Assembly (NCBI GenBank): GCA_016793775.1
Contig: JAEULK010000030.1
Location: 1 to 64,000 of the forward strand
Origin: Sphingopyxis sp.
Lineage (GTDB): Bacteria > Pseudomonadota > Alphaproteobacteria > Sphingomonadales > Sphingomonadaceae
Direction of reading: 5' to 3'
DNA length: 64,000 nt
Every line of letters starts with the position of its first letter. Position 1 is the first letter of the stretch. Below, piece after piece: positions 24,650-34,412 of this stretch. Both the position numbers and the translations under genes were made by a program. Under the pieces are notes generated by a model, which worked only from the letters and a program-made list of their open reading frames with translations, made no database searches and was not told where the DNA came from.

Positions 24650-25261
24650 ATGACGATCGCTCTAACCGTTTTGCCCTATGCCGAGGACGCGCTCGAACCG
24701 CATATCTCGGCCGAAACGCTGCGGACGCACCATGGCAAGCACCACAAGACCTATGTCGACAAGCTCAACGCCGCGATCGAGGGCACCGAACTCGCCGACA
24801 AGCCGCTCGAGGAAATCATCCATCATGCCGAGGGTTCGGGCAACAAGGGCCTGTTCAACAATGCCGCCCAGGCGTGGAACCACGGCTTCTACTGGAACAG
24901 CCTGACCCCCGACGCGACCGCGCCCGAGGGCGACCTCGCCGCCGCGATCGAGCGCGATTTCGGTTCGCTGGGCGAGCTCAAGAAGCAGCTGAAGGAGACC
25001 GCGATCGGCCATTTCGCGTCGGGCTGGGCCTGGCTCGTGTCGCGCGACGGCACGCTGTCGGTCACCGACACGCATGACGCGGGCACCGAACTGGTCGCGG
25101 GCATCAAGCCCTTGCTCGTCGTCGATGTGTGGGAACATGCCTATTATATCGACCGCAAGAATGTCCGCCCCGACTATGTCAACGCGACGGTCGACAATCT
25201 GCTGAACTGGGATTTCGCGGCGGAGAATTTCGCGCGCGACGGCACCTGGACCTATCCCTGA
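24650..25261 (+). CDS. sodB: Superoxide dismutase, iron type
   Basis: A 203-aa Fe/Mn-family enzyme that dismutes superoxide. Metal ligands and surroundings are seen in ISAETLRTHHGKHHKTYVDKL (first His), NNAAQAWNHGFYW (second His, iron-type Ala-Ala-Gln context) and VVDVWEHAYYIDRKN (Asp and third His). There is no signal peptide, so it is cytoplasmic. ATG 24650 is preferred over one four codons upstream because GGAG stands six bases before it. Confidence 0.94.
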   Translation: MTIALTVLPYAEDALEPHISAETLRTHHGKHHKTYVDKLNAAIEGTELADKPLEEIIHHAEGSGNKGLFNNAAQAWNHGFYWNSLTPDATAPEGDLAAAIERDFGSLGELKKQLKETAIGHFASGWAWLVSRDGTLSVTDTHDAGTELVAGIKPLLVVDVWEHAYYIDRKNVRPDYVNATVDNLLNWDFAAENFARDGTWTYP

Positions 25262-25366
25262 CCCGACCGGGCGGACGGCACCCGCGGTCCGCCCGATCCC
25301 CCCTTTCCCAAAAGACGCCAAGCGGCTAGGCAGCAGGCGCGCGCCGGCCAGCGAATTTGGGGGATC

Positions 25367-27238
25367 ATGCAGTATCGCAACGACATCGCCGGGCTGCGCG
25401 CGCTTGCCGTCCTGCCGATCCTGCTCGTCCATGCCGGGCTGACCGCGATCCCGGGCGGCTTCGTCGGGGTCGATATCTTCTTCGTCATCTCGGGCTATCT
25501 GATCAGCCGCATCATCCTGAAGGAGATGGAGGGCGATCGTTTCACCCTGACCGGCTTCTATCGCCGCCGCGCGCTGCGCATCCTGCCCGCGCTGCTCGTC
25601 ATGCTGGTCGTCGTGCTCGCGATCGGCTGGTGGCGATTGTTCCCGCAGGATATGCGCGACCTGTCGTGGAGCGCCGCGGCGACCGCGCTGTCGGGGTCGA
25701 ACCTGTGGTTCTGGCGCACCGTCAATTATTTCGGCGACGCCGAACTCACCCCCTTGCTCCACACCTGGTCGCTGGGGGTCGAGGAACAATTCTATATCTT
25801 CTATCCGCTGCTGCTGATCCTGCTGCGGCGCTGGCTGCCGCGGCATATTGTTGGCGCGTTATGGGTGATCGCGGCGGGATCGCTGGCGATGGGCTATGGC
25901 CTGATCCTGGTGGGCAAGGCGCAGGCGAGTTTTTACCTGCTGCCCTCGCGCGCGTGGGAACTGGCGCTGGGCGGGCTGATCGCGACCGGGGGTTTCCCGG
26001 CGCTCGGGCCGCGGCTGCGCGCGCTGGCGGCGTGGGTCGGGCTGGCCATGGTGATCGCGGCGCTGTTCGTGATCGAGGAGGGCATGGATTTCCCGGTGCC
26101 CTGGGCGCTGCTGCCCTGTGTCGGCACCGCGCTGCTGATCGCTTATGGCGAAACCGGCTGGACCGCGAAATTGCTGTCGCTGGCGCCGATGCGCTTTGTC
26201 GGCGATATCAGCTACTCGCTCTATCTGTGGCATTGGCCGGTGATGGCCTTCTGGCGCTTCGAGCGCGGGCTGACGCTCGATCCCTATGAGATGGCGGCGA
26301 CGATCGCGATCTCGTTCGGCCTCGCTATCCTCAGCTATCGCCTGATCGAGCGGCCTTTCCTCGAACGCGGCAACGGCTGGCCCACGCCCCGCGTGCTGTG
26401 GATCGCGCTTGCGGCGATGATCGCGGTCGCGGGCGCGGCGGCGCTGCTCGCGCTACAGGCGAAACACACCCGCATCGCGAACCCCGAGGTCGCGCGGCTG
26501 CTGACCTATCTCGACTATGACAACAGCAAAGAATCCTTCTTCCAGTTCAGGCGCGGCGTGTGCATGGCCGACAGCGCGCTGCCGACCTTCGACGCCAAGC
26601 TTTGCGCGACGCGGCGGCCCGACCGGCCGAACATCATGGTGATGGGGGACAGCCACGCCGGGCATATCGTCCAGGCGATCGCCGAGCGGCTGCCGCAGGC
26701 GAATGTTCTGCGGCTGACCGCGGCGGGATGCGACCCGGTGTTGCCGCTGCGCGGCGATCCGCGCTGCACCCGCGTGATGGCACTCGGGTTCGAGGGGCGG
26801 ACGCCGGGCGAAGGGGCGATCGCGCGCGTGATCCTGTCCTCGCGCTGGCGCGACGACCGGCTTCCCGGACTCCTTGGCGCGGTAAAGCATTTCCGGGCGC
26901 AGGGTGTCCCTGTCACCGTGCTCGGCCCGGCGGTCGAATATGACGAGCCCTTGCCGCGCCTGCTCGCACGCCTCACGACCCGCGGCGATGTCGATGCCGC
27001 GCGCGGCAGCCGGCGGATGGAACTGGTCGCGCTCGACCGCGCGATGCGCGACGCGGTGGTCGCGGCGGGCGGCACCTATGTCTCGATGCAGGACCTCGAA
27101 TGTCCGAAAGGCGTCTGCCCGCTCTTCGCGTCGGACCGCTCGCCCTTTCATTTCGACTATGGCCATTATACATTGGGCGCGTCGCGCGACCTGGCGGCGA
27201 AACTCCCCCTCGAAGCGATAACAGCGGCCCCCCAATGA
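25367..27238 (+). CDS. OafA/YrhL-type O-acyltransferase with SGNH domain
   Basis: A 623-aa inner-membrane enzyme that acetylates extracytoplasmic glycans such as O-antigen or peptidoglycan. About ten helices make up the acyltransferase-3 part (residues 1-365; RNDIAGLRALAVLPILLVHAG with catalytic His, GGFVGVDIFFVISGYLI, WSLGVEEQFYIFYPLLL, YSLYLWHWPVMAFWRF). A periplasmic SGNH hydrolase-like domain follows (about 390-620) with MVMGDSHAGHI as block I and a terminal HFDYGHYT containing the catalytic His. The stop overlaps the sdaA start (ATGA). Confidence 0.9.
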   Translation: MQYRNDIAGLRALAVLPILLVHAGLTAIPGGFVGVDIFFVISGYLISRIILKEMEGDRFTLTGFYRRRALRILPALLVMLVVVLAIGWWRLFPQDMRDLSWSAAATALSGSNLWFWRTVNYFGDAELTPLLHTWSLGVEEQFYIFYPLLLILLRRWLPRHIVGALWVIAAGSLAMGYGLILVGKAQASFYLLPSRAWELALGGLIATGGFPALGPRLRALAAWVGLAMVIAALFVIEEGMDFPVPWALLPCVGTALLIAYGETGWTAKLLSLAPMRFVGDISYSLYLWHWPVMAFWRFERGLTLDPYEMAATIAISFGLAILSYRLIERPFLERGNGWPTPRVLWIALAAMIAVAGAAALLALQAKHTRIANPEVARLLTYLDYDNSKESFFQFRRGVCMADSALPTFDAKLCATRRPDRPNIMVMGDSHAGHIVQAIAERLPQANVLRLTAAGCDPVLPLRGDPRCTRVMALGFEGRTPGEGAIARVILSSRWRDDRLPGLLGAVKHFRAQGVPVTVLGPAVEYDEPLPRLLARLTTRGDVDAARGSRRMELVALDRAMRDAVVAAGGTYVSMQDLECPKGVCPLFASDRSPFHFDYGHYTLGASRDLAAKLPLEAITAAPQ

Positions 27239-28614
27239 CCATCAGCCTGTTCGAATTGTTCAAGATCGGCGTCGGCCCGTCGAGTTCGCACACCGTCGGC
27301 CCGATGGTCGCGGCGCGGCGCTTCACCGTGTGGCTCGATGAGGCGGGGCTGCTGGGCAAGATCGCGCATGTCGAGGCCGACCTTTACGGCTCGCTCGCGC
27401 TGACGGGGAAGGGCCACGCCGCCGACACCGCCATCGTCGCGGGTCTCGCGGGCGAAATCCCCGCCTCGACCAGCCTCGCCGCGATCAAGGCGCATTGGGA
27501 CCGGGCGGAGGGCGAGGGGTTCCTCTACCTGCTCGGCCGCCAGCGGGTGCGCTTCCAGCCCGCACGCGACCTGCATTTCCAGATGCGCCAGCGCCAGCCG
27601 TTCCACAGCAATGCGCTCTCTTTCACCGCGCGCGATGCGGCGGGCGAGATCCTCGCCAAACGCATGTATTTCTCGATCGGCGGCGGCTTCGTCGTCGACG
27701 AGGACGAGGCGGGGCGCAACAGCCGCGGCGCCGAGGATGAAGTCGAACTGCCCTTCGCCTTCACCTCGGGCGCCGATCTGCTCACGATGGGCGCGGCGTC
27801 GGGCAAGAGCTTTGCCGAGATGATGCTCGAGAACGAGCTGGTGCATCGCAGCCTCGACGAGGTGAACGCCGGGCTCGACGCGATCGCCGGCGCGATGGAC
27901 GCGTCGATCGACTCGGGTTGTTGCAGCACCGGAATCCTGCCCGGCGGGCTGAAGGTCAAGCGCCGCGCGCCGCAGATCGCCGCCGACATCCGCAACCGCC
28001 ACGAAACCAATCTGATCGATCCGCTCGCGATGATGGACTGGATCAACCTGTGGGCGATGGCGGTGAACGAAGAGAACGCCGCGGGCGGCAAGGTCGTCAC
28101 CGCGCCGACCAACGGCGCAGCCGGGATCATCCCTGCGGTGATCCGCTTCTACCGGCGCGGCTATCGCGGCGACGCCGCCGGGGTGCGGACCTTCCTGCTC
28201 GCCGCGGGCGCGGTCGGCGCGCTCTACAAGCGCAACGCCAGCATCTCGGGCGCCGAGGTCGGCTGCCAGGGCGAGGTCGGCGTCGCCTGTTCGATGGCGG
28301 CGGCGGGGCTGACCGCCGCGCTCGGCGGCACCAACGCCCAGGTCGAGAATGCCGCCGAGATCGGCATGGAACATAACCTTGGCCTCACCTGCGACCCGAT
28401 CGGCGGCCTGGTCCAGATCCCGTGCATCGAGCGCAACGCGATGGGCGCGATCAAGGCGATCGATGCCAGCCGCATCGCGATGATCGGCGACGGCACGCAT
28501 GTGGTGAGCCTCGACACGGTGATCGCGACGATGCTGCAGACGGGCCGCGACATGCGGGATAAGTATAAGGAAACGTCGAAGGGCGGGCTGGCGGTTAGCG
28601 TGGTGGAATGTTGA
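27235..28614 (+). CDS. sdaA: L-serine ammonia-lyase, iron-sulfur dependent
   Basis: A 459-aa single-chain L-serine dehydratase converting serine to pyruvate and ammonia. The beta domain is at the N terminus ([21 protein letters not shown]) and the alpha domain at the C terminus ([59 protein letters not shown]), where cysteines hold the 4Fe-4S cluster. [10 protein letters not shown]-like [11 protein letters not shown] is present. ATG overlaps the preceding stop (ATGA), although the upstream gene is functionally unrelated. Confidence 0.95.
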   Translation: MTISLFELFKIGVGPSSSHTVGPMVAARRFTVWLDEAGLLGKIAHVEADLYGSLALTGKGHAADTAIVAGLAGEIPASTSLAAIKAHWDRAEGEGFLYLLGRQRVRFQPARDLHFQMRQRQPFHSNALSFTARDAAGEILAKRMYFSIGGGFVVDEDEAGRNSRGAEDEVELPFAFTSGADLLTMGAASGKSFAEMMLENELVHRSLDEVNAGLDAIAGAMDASIDSGCCSTGILPGGLKVKRRAPQIAADIRNRHETNLIDPLAMMDWINLWAMAVNEENAAGGKVVTAPTNGAAGIIPAVIRFYRRGYRGDAAGVRTFLLAAGAVGALYKRNASISGAEVGCQGEVGVACSMAAAGLTAALGGTNAQVENAAEIGMEHNLGLTCDPIGGLVQIPCIERNAMGAIKAIDASRIAMIGDGTHVVSLDTVIATMLQTGRDMRDKYKETSKGGLAVSVVEC

Positions 28615-28685
28615 GCGGCAGGTAGCTGGGTTGCCGGCCCTGTGCCTCTGCAAACAAACAGAAGCTTAGAGTTGGGATTGATGCG

Positions 28686-28928
28686 ATGAACGGAATTCTG
28701 CGCACTGGTTCGTCACGGCATGCGACCGAACTCGTGAGACTTGGTTGGACAGTCGAATATCAGTTCTTTTGGGGCGACGATGCCGAGCCATATGAAATTG
28801 GCCTTCAATGGGACGATGAGGACGAGCCGCTCCGTGCGGACCAAAATGCCGATGAATGGCTGACGCCCGAAGGCGTGTATCGTCTAAAAAGTGAACGCGA
28901 GCAGCGCCACAATCACAAACTGCGTTAG
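28686..28928 (+). CDS. Small acidic hypothetical protein (80 aa)
   Basis: An 80-residue cytoplasmic protein rich in Asp, Glu and Trp (WGDDAEPYEIGLQWDDEDEP) with a basic C terminus. I recognise no family. Its base composition is visibly less GC-rich than that of its neighbours, and it lies beside a truncated LysR gene and an extragenic palindrome, so it is probably an accessory acquisition. The ribosome-binding site is weak (GGGATT), and expression is uncertain. Confidence 0.45.
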   Translation: MNGILRTGSSRHATELVRLGWTVEYQFFWGDDAEPYEIGLQWDDEDEPLRADQNADEWLTPEGVYRLKSEREQRHNHKLR

Positions 28929-29083
28929 GTTGCTCCACTCCGCTGCAACGCCCCCGGCAATTCCTCGCGCAATTTGTCGATCAGCAGCCGCACCTTCGGC
29001 AGCAGATGCCGCCGCTGCGGATAGACCGCACAGATCGGTTCTTCCTGCCGGCGCAGCGGGTCGAGGAGTGAGACGAGCGCAGC
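28925..29083 (-). pseudogene. C-terminal remnant of a LysR-family regulator
   Basis: The minus strand encodes 52 in-frame residues up to a stop: VSLLDPLRRQEEPICAVYPQ and RRHLLPKVRLLIDKLREEL are typical of the last strand and helix of LysR co-inducer domains. An in-frame stop appears just upstream, next to the palindromic repeat at 29095, and no DNA-binding domain is present. The gene has therefore lost most of its length, perhaps through the event that placed the repeat. Confidence 0.65.
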
Positions 29084-29094
29084 CTTTCTCTAAT

Positions 29095-29169
29095 CGTCAC
29101 CCCGGGCTTGGCCCGGGGTCCCGCTGGCCGCGGTGAAAAGCGGGACCCCGGATCAAGTCCGGGGTGACG
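29095..29169. repeat. GTCACCCCGG/CCGGGGTGAC extragenic palindrome, copy B
   Basis: Arms of about 31 bases with core CCCGGGGTCCCGCT/AGCGGGACCCCGG, same family as 21129-21219 and 50361-50449. It abuts the LysR remnant. Confidence 0.85.
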
Positions 29170-29282
29170 GGTTTGTGCGTTCTGCCGGCTCATTTCGGGT
29201 GATCTCCGCCGCCGAAGCTTCCTCGCATCTTGCATTGCCGCCGCATTTGCCTGATTGGGGCCGCCGAAAAGGAGACCGCCCC

Positions 29283-30395
<1,113 letters not shown>

Positions 30396-30402
30396 CCGCG
30401 GC

Positions 30403-31263
30403 GTGAGCGGCCCCTATGTCCTGACCTTCAGCTGCGGCGACGCGGTCGGCATCGTCGCGGCGGTGACGGGGCTGCTCGCCGGGCACGACGGCTTCATCCT
30501 CGACAGCCAGCAATATGCCGATCTCGACACGGGGCGCTTCTTCATGCGCGTCGAATTCCGCGGCGAAGGCCCGCGCTTTCCTGCCGACCTTGCCGGGGTA
30601 CAGGCGGCGTTCGCGCCGATCGTCACCCGCTTCGCGATGGACGCGCGGATCAGCGACCGCGCCGCGAAGCCGCGCTTCGTGATCGCGGTGTCGCAGGGCA
30701 GCCACTGCCTCAACGACCTGCTCCACCGCTGGTCGACCGGCAATCTTGCGATCGACATCGTCGCTGTGGTGTCGAACCATGAGGCGCAGCGGCGGCTATC
30801 CGAATGGCACGGCGTGCCCTTCCATTACCTGCCTGTCGGCGACCCCAACCGCGCCGACCAGGAAGCGGCAATCCTCGACGTGATGGCGCGCGGCGGCGCC
30901 GAATATCTGGTCCTCGCACGCTATATGCAGATATTGTCGAGCGACCTGTCCGCAAGCCTCGCTGGCCGCTGCATCAATATCCACCACAGCTTCCTGCCGG
31001 GGTTCAAGGGCGCCAAGCCCTATCACCGCGCGCACGAACGCGGGGTCAAGCTGATCGGCGCAACCGCGCATTTCGTCACCGGCGACCTCGACGAGGGGCC
31101 GATCATCGAACAGGCGGTCGAGCGCGTCGATCACCGCGACGGCATCGACGACCTGATCCGCATCGGCCGCGACGTCGAGGCGCAGGTGCTGGCGCGCGCG
31201 GTGCGCTGGGTAGCCGAGCAGCGCGTGCTGATCGACGGGCGCAAGACCGTGGTGTTCCGCTAG
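30403..31263 (+). CDS. purU: Formyltetrahydrofolate deformylase
   Basis: A 286-aa enzyme that hydrolyses 10-formyltetrahydrofolate to formate and tetrahydrofolate. The N-terminal ACT domain is VLTFSCGDAVGIVAAVTGLLAGHDGFILDSQQY; the formyltransferase domain has VAVVSNHEAQRRLSEWHGVPFHYLPV and the catalytic Asn-His-Asp in INIHHSFLPGFKGAKPYH and TGDLDEGPIIEQ. GTG at 30403 starts seven bases after the adhC stop and fits the family N terminus; an ATG at 30358 would overlap adhC. Position beside adhC links it to one-carbon balance, as both routes yield formate. Confidence 0.92.
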   Translation: MSGPYVLTFSCGDAVGIVAAVTGLLAGHDGFILDSQQYADLDTGRFFMRVEFRGEGPRFPADLAGVQAAFAPIVTRFAMDARISDRAAKPRFVIAVSQGSHCLNDLLHRWSTGNLAIDIVAVVSNHEAQRRLSEWHGVPFHYLPVGDPNRADQEAAILDVMARGGAEYLVLARYMQILSSDLSASLAGRCINIHHSFLPGFKGAKPYHRAHERGVKLIGATAHFVTGDLDEGPIIEQAVERVDHRDGIDDLIRIGRDVEAQVLARAVRWVAEQRVLIDGRKTVVFR

Positions 31264-31363
31264 TTCGGCCTTTTCGCCGAACCCAAACCATCATCGTGGC
31301 TGGCCCTGACCGCGCGGGCGGACTAGGTTCCGATTCGCAACCAAAACCGGAGGAGCAGAGGAT

Positions 31364-31744
31364 ATGTACAGTCACAATATGGTCGGATCGAACGACATCG
31401 ATGCGTCGAAGAAATTCTATGACGCGACCTTCGCGGCGCTCGGCGGCAAGCCCGCGATCGTCGACGACAAGGGGCGACTGATCTATATGCACAATGGCGG
31501 GTTGTTCCTGGTCGGCAAGCCGATCGACGGCGAAGCGGCGACGGTCGGCAACGGCTGCACCATCGGTTTCGCGATGGAAGGACCCGAGCAGGCGAAGGCG
31601 TGGCACGATGCGGGCGTCGCCAATGGCGGCACCTCGATCGAGGATCCGCCGGGCGTGCGCGAAGGCGGCTTCGGCGCGATGTATCTCGCCTATCTGCGCG
31701 ATCCGTCGGGCAACAAGCTCTGCGCGCTCCACCGGATCGTCTGA
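31364..31744 (+). CDS. VOC-family protein of the formaldehyde cluster
   Basis: A 126-aa glyoxalase-fold protein: MYSHNMVGSNDIDASKKFYDATFAALG at the start and LRDPSGNKLCALHRIV at the end are the paired VOC motifs. GGAGGAG stands before the ATG. It sits between the two formaldehyde-oxidation genes adhC and fghA, an arrangement that suggests a link to glutathione adducts, but the metal site is incomplete by eye and no reaction can be named. Confidence 0.82.
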   Translation: MYSHNMVGSNDIDASKKFYDATFAALGGKPAIVDDKGRLIYMHNGGLFLVGKPIDGEAATVGNGCTIGFAMEGPEQAKAWHDAGVANGGTSIEDPPGVREGGFGAMYLAYLRDPSGNKLCALHRIV

Positions 31745-31752
31745 GGGCCATC

Positions 31753-32250
31753 ATGCGAGGCGAAGCGGGATTGCTGGCGGACCTGGAAACGCTCGCCATC
31801 CCCTTCGCCGCCTATGAGCATGTCGCGGTGTTCACCGTCGCCGAAAGCGACGAAGTGAACGCCGCGATACCGGGCGCGCATACCAAGAACCTGTTCCTGA
31901 AGGACAATGGTGGCGCCTATTGGCTGGTCACCGTGCCGGGCGAGGCGCGCGTCGATCTGAAAGCCTTGCCCGCCGCGATCGGCAGCAAGCGCGTCAGCTT
32001 CGGCAAGGCCGAGGATATGGAACGGCTGCTGGGGATCAAGCCGGGCTCGGTCACCCCGCTTGCCGCGATCAACGCCGCGCCGGGCAGCATCGCGGTGGTG
32101 ATCGACGCAGGGCTGGCGGCGGCGGGCACGGTCAACGTCCACCCGCTGCGCAACACCGGGACGCTGGGGCTGGCGGGCGCGGCGATCCTCGACCTGCTGC
32201 GCCATTGGGGACATGAGCCATTGGTGGCGGCGATCCCGATTCAGGCCTAA
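31753..32250 (+). CDS. ProX/YbaK-type prolyl-tRNA synthetase-associated domain protein
   Basis: A 165-aa stand-alone trans-editing domain related to ProXp-ala, which removes alanine from mischarged tRNA-Pro. Family motifs are VAVFTVAESDEV, HTKNLFLKDNGGAYWLVTVPGE, KRVSFGKAEDMERLLGIKPGSVTPLA and VNVHPLRNTGTLGL. It starts nine bases after the VOC stop. Its stop overlaps that of the convergent serine hydrolase by three bases. No proS is nearby. Confidence 0.88.
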   Translation: MRGEAGLLADLETLAIPFAAYEHVAVFTVAESDEVNAAIPGAHTKNLFLKDNGGAYWLVTVPGEARVDLKALPAAIGSKRVSFGKAEDMERLLGIKPGSVTPLAAINAAPGSIAVVIDAGLAAAGTVNVHPLRNTGTLGLAGAAILDLLRHWGHEPLVAAIPIQA

Positions 32251-33380
32251 CCCGCCGCCATTGCCATCCACATCGCGCCGATCAGGGTGAAGGAGCGCGG
32301 GTCGCCGGTCAGGCCGCTGTTCATCTTGTTCATCACATAGCTGAAGGTCGCGCGGGCATCCATGTCGATGATGATCAGCGAGCCGCCATAGCCGCCCCAA
32401 TAGAGGGTGTTGGGGTTGGGCAGCGGAACCAGTTCGCTCGGCAGGCCGAAGCCCATGGCATAGCGGATGGGCACGCCGAGGATCAGGTCGGTGCCCGCAC
32501 TCTGCAGTTCGAGTGCCTTGCGGCATCCGGCTTCGGACAGCAGGCGTTTCCCCTTCGCGACCCCGCCGTTCGCGAGCAGCGCATGGATTTCGGCGACGCT
32601 GCGCGCGTTGCCCGTGCCGCCCGCCGCGGGGATTTCGGCGCCGCGCCAGCCGCGGGTGCGCGTCGCCGACACATCGACGCCGGGGTTGGTGAAGGTCTTG
32701 CGCTGGATATCGGTCGAAAAGTCGCTGATCGTCTCGGGCGGCGGGATCAGATCGGCGACGCGGTGGTCCTCCGACGCGGGCAGGCCGATGTGGAAATCGG
32801 CACCGAGCGGTTCGGCGATCTCCTCGCGAAAAACGGTGCCGAGCGACTTGCCGGTAATCCGCCGCACGACCTCGCCCACCAGATAGCCCTGCGTGATCGC
32901 ATGATAGCCCGGCGCGCTGCCCGGCTGCCACCAGGGCGCCTGCGCGGCGAGCAACGACGTGACCTTCTCCCAGTCGTAGAAATCCTCGGTCGTCAGCGGC
33001 GCATCCCAGCCCGACAGACCGGCGCTGTGGCTCATCAGCTGCGCGACGGTGACCTCGGTCTTGCCGTTCGCGGCGAATTCGGGCCAGTAGCGCGCGACGG
33101 GCGCCGCGAAATCGAGTTCGCCGCGGTCGGCGACGAGCAGCGCGGTGAGCGCGGTCATCGTCTTGGTCGTCGAATAGACGTTGACGATCGTGTCGGCCCG
33201 CCACGGTCGGGTGCGGGCTTCGTCGGCATGGCCGCCCCACAGGTCGACCACCGTCTCGCCGTCGATCGTCGCGCAGAAGGAGAGGCCGACGTCGGCGCCG
33301 CTCGCCAGGCTCGCCGCCATGCCGAGGCGGACGGCGGCAAAGCGGTCCTGACATGTCCCGTGGATATTAATGCCCAGCAC
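32247..33380 (-). CDS. Serine hydrolase of the beta-lactamase/EstB family
   Basis: A 377-aa class C beta-lactamase-like enzyme, commonly an esterase. The catalytic Ser-x-x-Lys is in NVYSTTKTMTAL, the Tyr is in the PGYHAITQGYLVGEVVRRITGKSL segment, and the third motif region reads WGGYGGS. The GTG at 33380 is chosen since GGGAGGG lies five bases upstream; the resulting N terminus VLGINIHG lacks a signal peptide, so it is likely cytoplasmic. It is divergent from fghA with a 68-bp gap. The substrate is unknown. Confidence 0.85.
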   Translation of the reverse strand: MLGINIHGTCQDRFAAVRLGMAASLASGADVGLSFCATIDGETVVDLWGGHADEARTRPWRADTIVNVYSTTKTMTALTALLVADRGELDFAAPVARYWPEFAANGKTEVTVAQLMSHSAGLSGWDAPLTTEDFYDWEKVTSLLAAQAPWWQPGSAPGYHAITQGYLVGEVVRRITGKSLGTVFREEIAEPLGADFHIGLPASEDHRVADLIPPPETISDFSTDIQRKTFTNPGVDVSATRTRGWRGAEIPAAGGTGNARSVAEIHALLANGGVAKGKRLLSEAGCRKALELQSAGTDLILGVPIRYAMGFGLPSELVPLPNPNTLYWGGYGGSLIIIDMDARATFSYVMNKMNSGLTGDPRSFTLIGAMWMAMAAG

Positions 33381-33448
33381 GCAGCCCTCCCTTTTGAATT
33401 TGACGCGAGCATGGCGTAGCAGGGTGAAAACACAAGCAGGACGAAGCA

Positions 33449-34297
33449 ATGCCCATTGAAACCATCTCCACCACCCGCAGCCATGGCGGCACGCAAGGCG
33501 TGTACAAGCACGCCAGCACCACGACCGGCACCGACATGACCTTCGCGGCCTTCGTGCCCGACCACGAAAAGGGCGCGAAGCTGCCCGTGCTCTGGTATCT
33601 GTCGGGGCTGACCTGCACCCACGCCAATGTGATGGAAAAGGGCGAATATCGCGCCGCGTGCGCCGAACATGGGGTGATCTTCATCGCCCCCGACACGTCG
33701 CCGCGCGGCGAGGGGGTTCCGGACGACCCCGAGGGCGCGTGGGATTTCGGCCTTGGCGCGGGTTTCTATGTCGATGCGACCGAGGAACCCTGGGCGCAAC
33801 ATTACCGGATGCGCAGCTATATCGAGGACGAACTGCCGTCGCTGATCCTGCGCAATTTCCCGACCGCCGACCTGTCGCGGCAGGCGATCACCGGCCATTC
33901 GATGGGCGGCCATGGCGCTTTGACCATAGGCCTCCGCAATCAGGACCGTTTCCGCTCGGTGTCGGCCTTCTCGCCGATCGTCGCGCCGCTGCAATGCCCG
34001 TGGGGCGAAAAGGCGCTCGATCGTTACCTGGGGCAGGAGCGCGAGGACTGGTACGCCTATGACGCGTGCATGCTGCTCGAACAGGGGCTGCGCGTGCCCG
34101 ACCTGCTCGTCGATCAGGGAGAGGCCGACAACTTCCTCGCCGAACAGCTCAAGACGCATCTGCTGGTCGAGGCGTGCGAGCGCAACGGGCAGAAAGCCGA
34201 GATCCGCATGCAGCCGGGCTACGACCACAGCTATTATTTCATCTCGAGCTTTCTGGCCGAGCATGTGGCGTGGCATGCGGAGCGGTTGAAGGCTTAA
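33449..34297 (+). CDS. fghA: S-formylglutathione hydrolase
   Basis: A 282-aa esterase-D-family hydrolase that releases formate and glutathione from S-formylglutathione, completing the pathway begun by adhC. The nucleophile elbow is GHSMGGHGAL; LPVLWYLSGLTCTHANVMEKGEYRAACAEHGVIFIAPDTSPRG is the family oxyanion region; Asp in LLVDQGEADNFL and His in GYDHSYYFISSF complete the triad. Length matches the family. It begins after a short leader with AGGACG. Confidence 0.95.
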   Translation: MPIETISTTRSHGGTQGVYKHASTTTGTDMTFAAFVPDHEKGAKLPVLWYLSGLTCTHANVMEKGEYRAACAEHGVIFIAPDTSPRGEGVPDDPEGAWDFGLGAGFYVDATEEPWAQHYRMRSYIEDELPSLILRNFPTADLSRQAITGHSMGGHGALTIGLRNQDRFRSVSAFSPIVAPLQCPWGEKALDRYLGQEREDWYAYDACMLLEQGLRVPDLLVDQGEADNFLAEQLKTHLLVEACERNGQKAEIRMQPGYDHSYYFISSFLAEHVAWHAERLKA

Positions 34298-34302
34298 ACG
34301 TC

Positions 34303-34322
34303 GCCCCCGCGAAGGCGGGGGC
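34303..34322. repeat. GCCCCCGC/GCGGGGGC palindrome
   Basis: A perfect 8-bp inverted repeat with a GAAG loop just after the fghA stop. The same kind of CCCCCGCGAAGGCGGGGG unit is common between genes in sphingomonads; no T-run follows. Confidence 0.6.
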
Positions 34323-34412
34323 CGCTGGCGATTTACGCAGCCGCGCAGAGAAAAGCCGACAGCGGCCGTGTCGGGAGGCACGTGACTCCCGGCACCCTTC
34401 GCGGTGGCGACG

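Noticed and set aside
34303-34322. Terminator for fghA
   Set aside because: The stem is perfect but no T-run follows, and the same unit is a common extragenic repeat.
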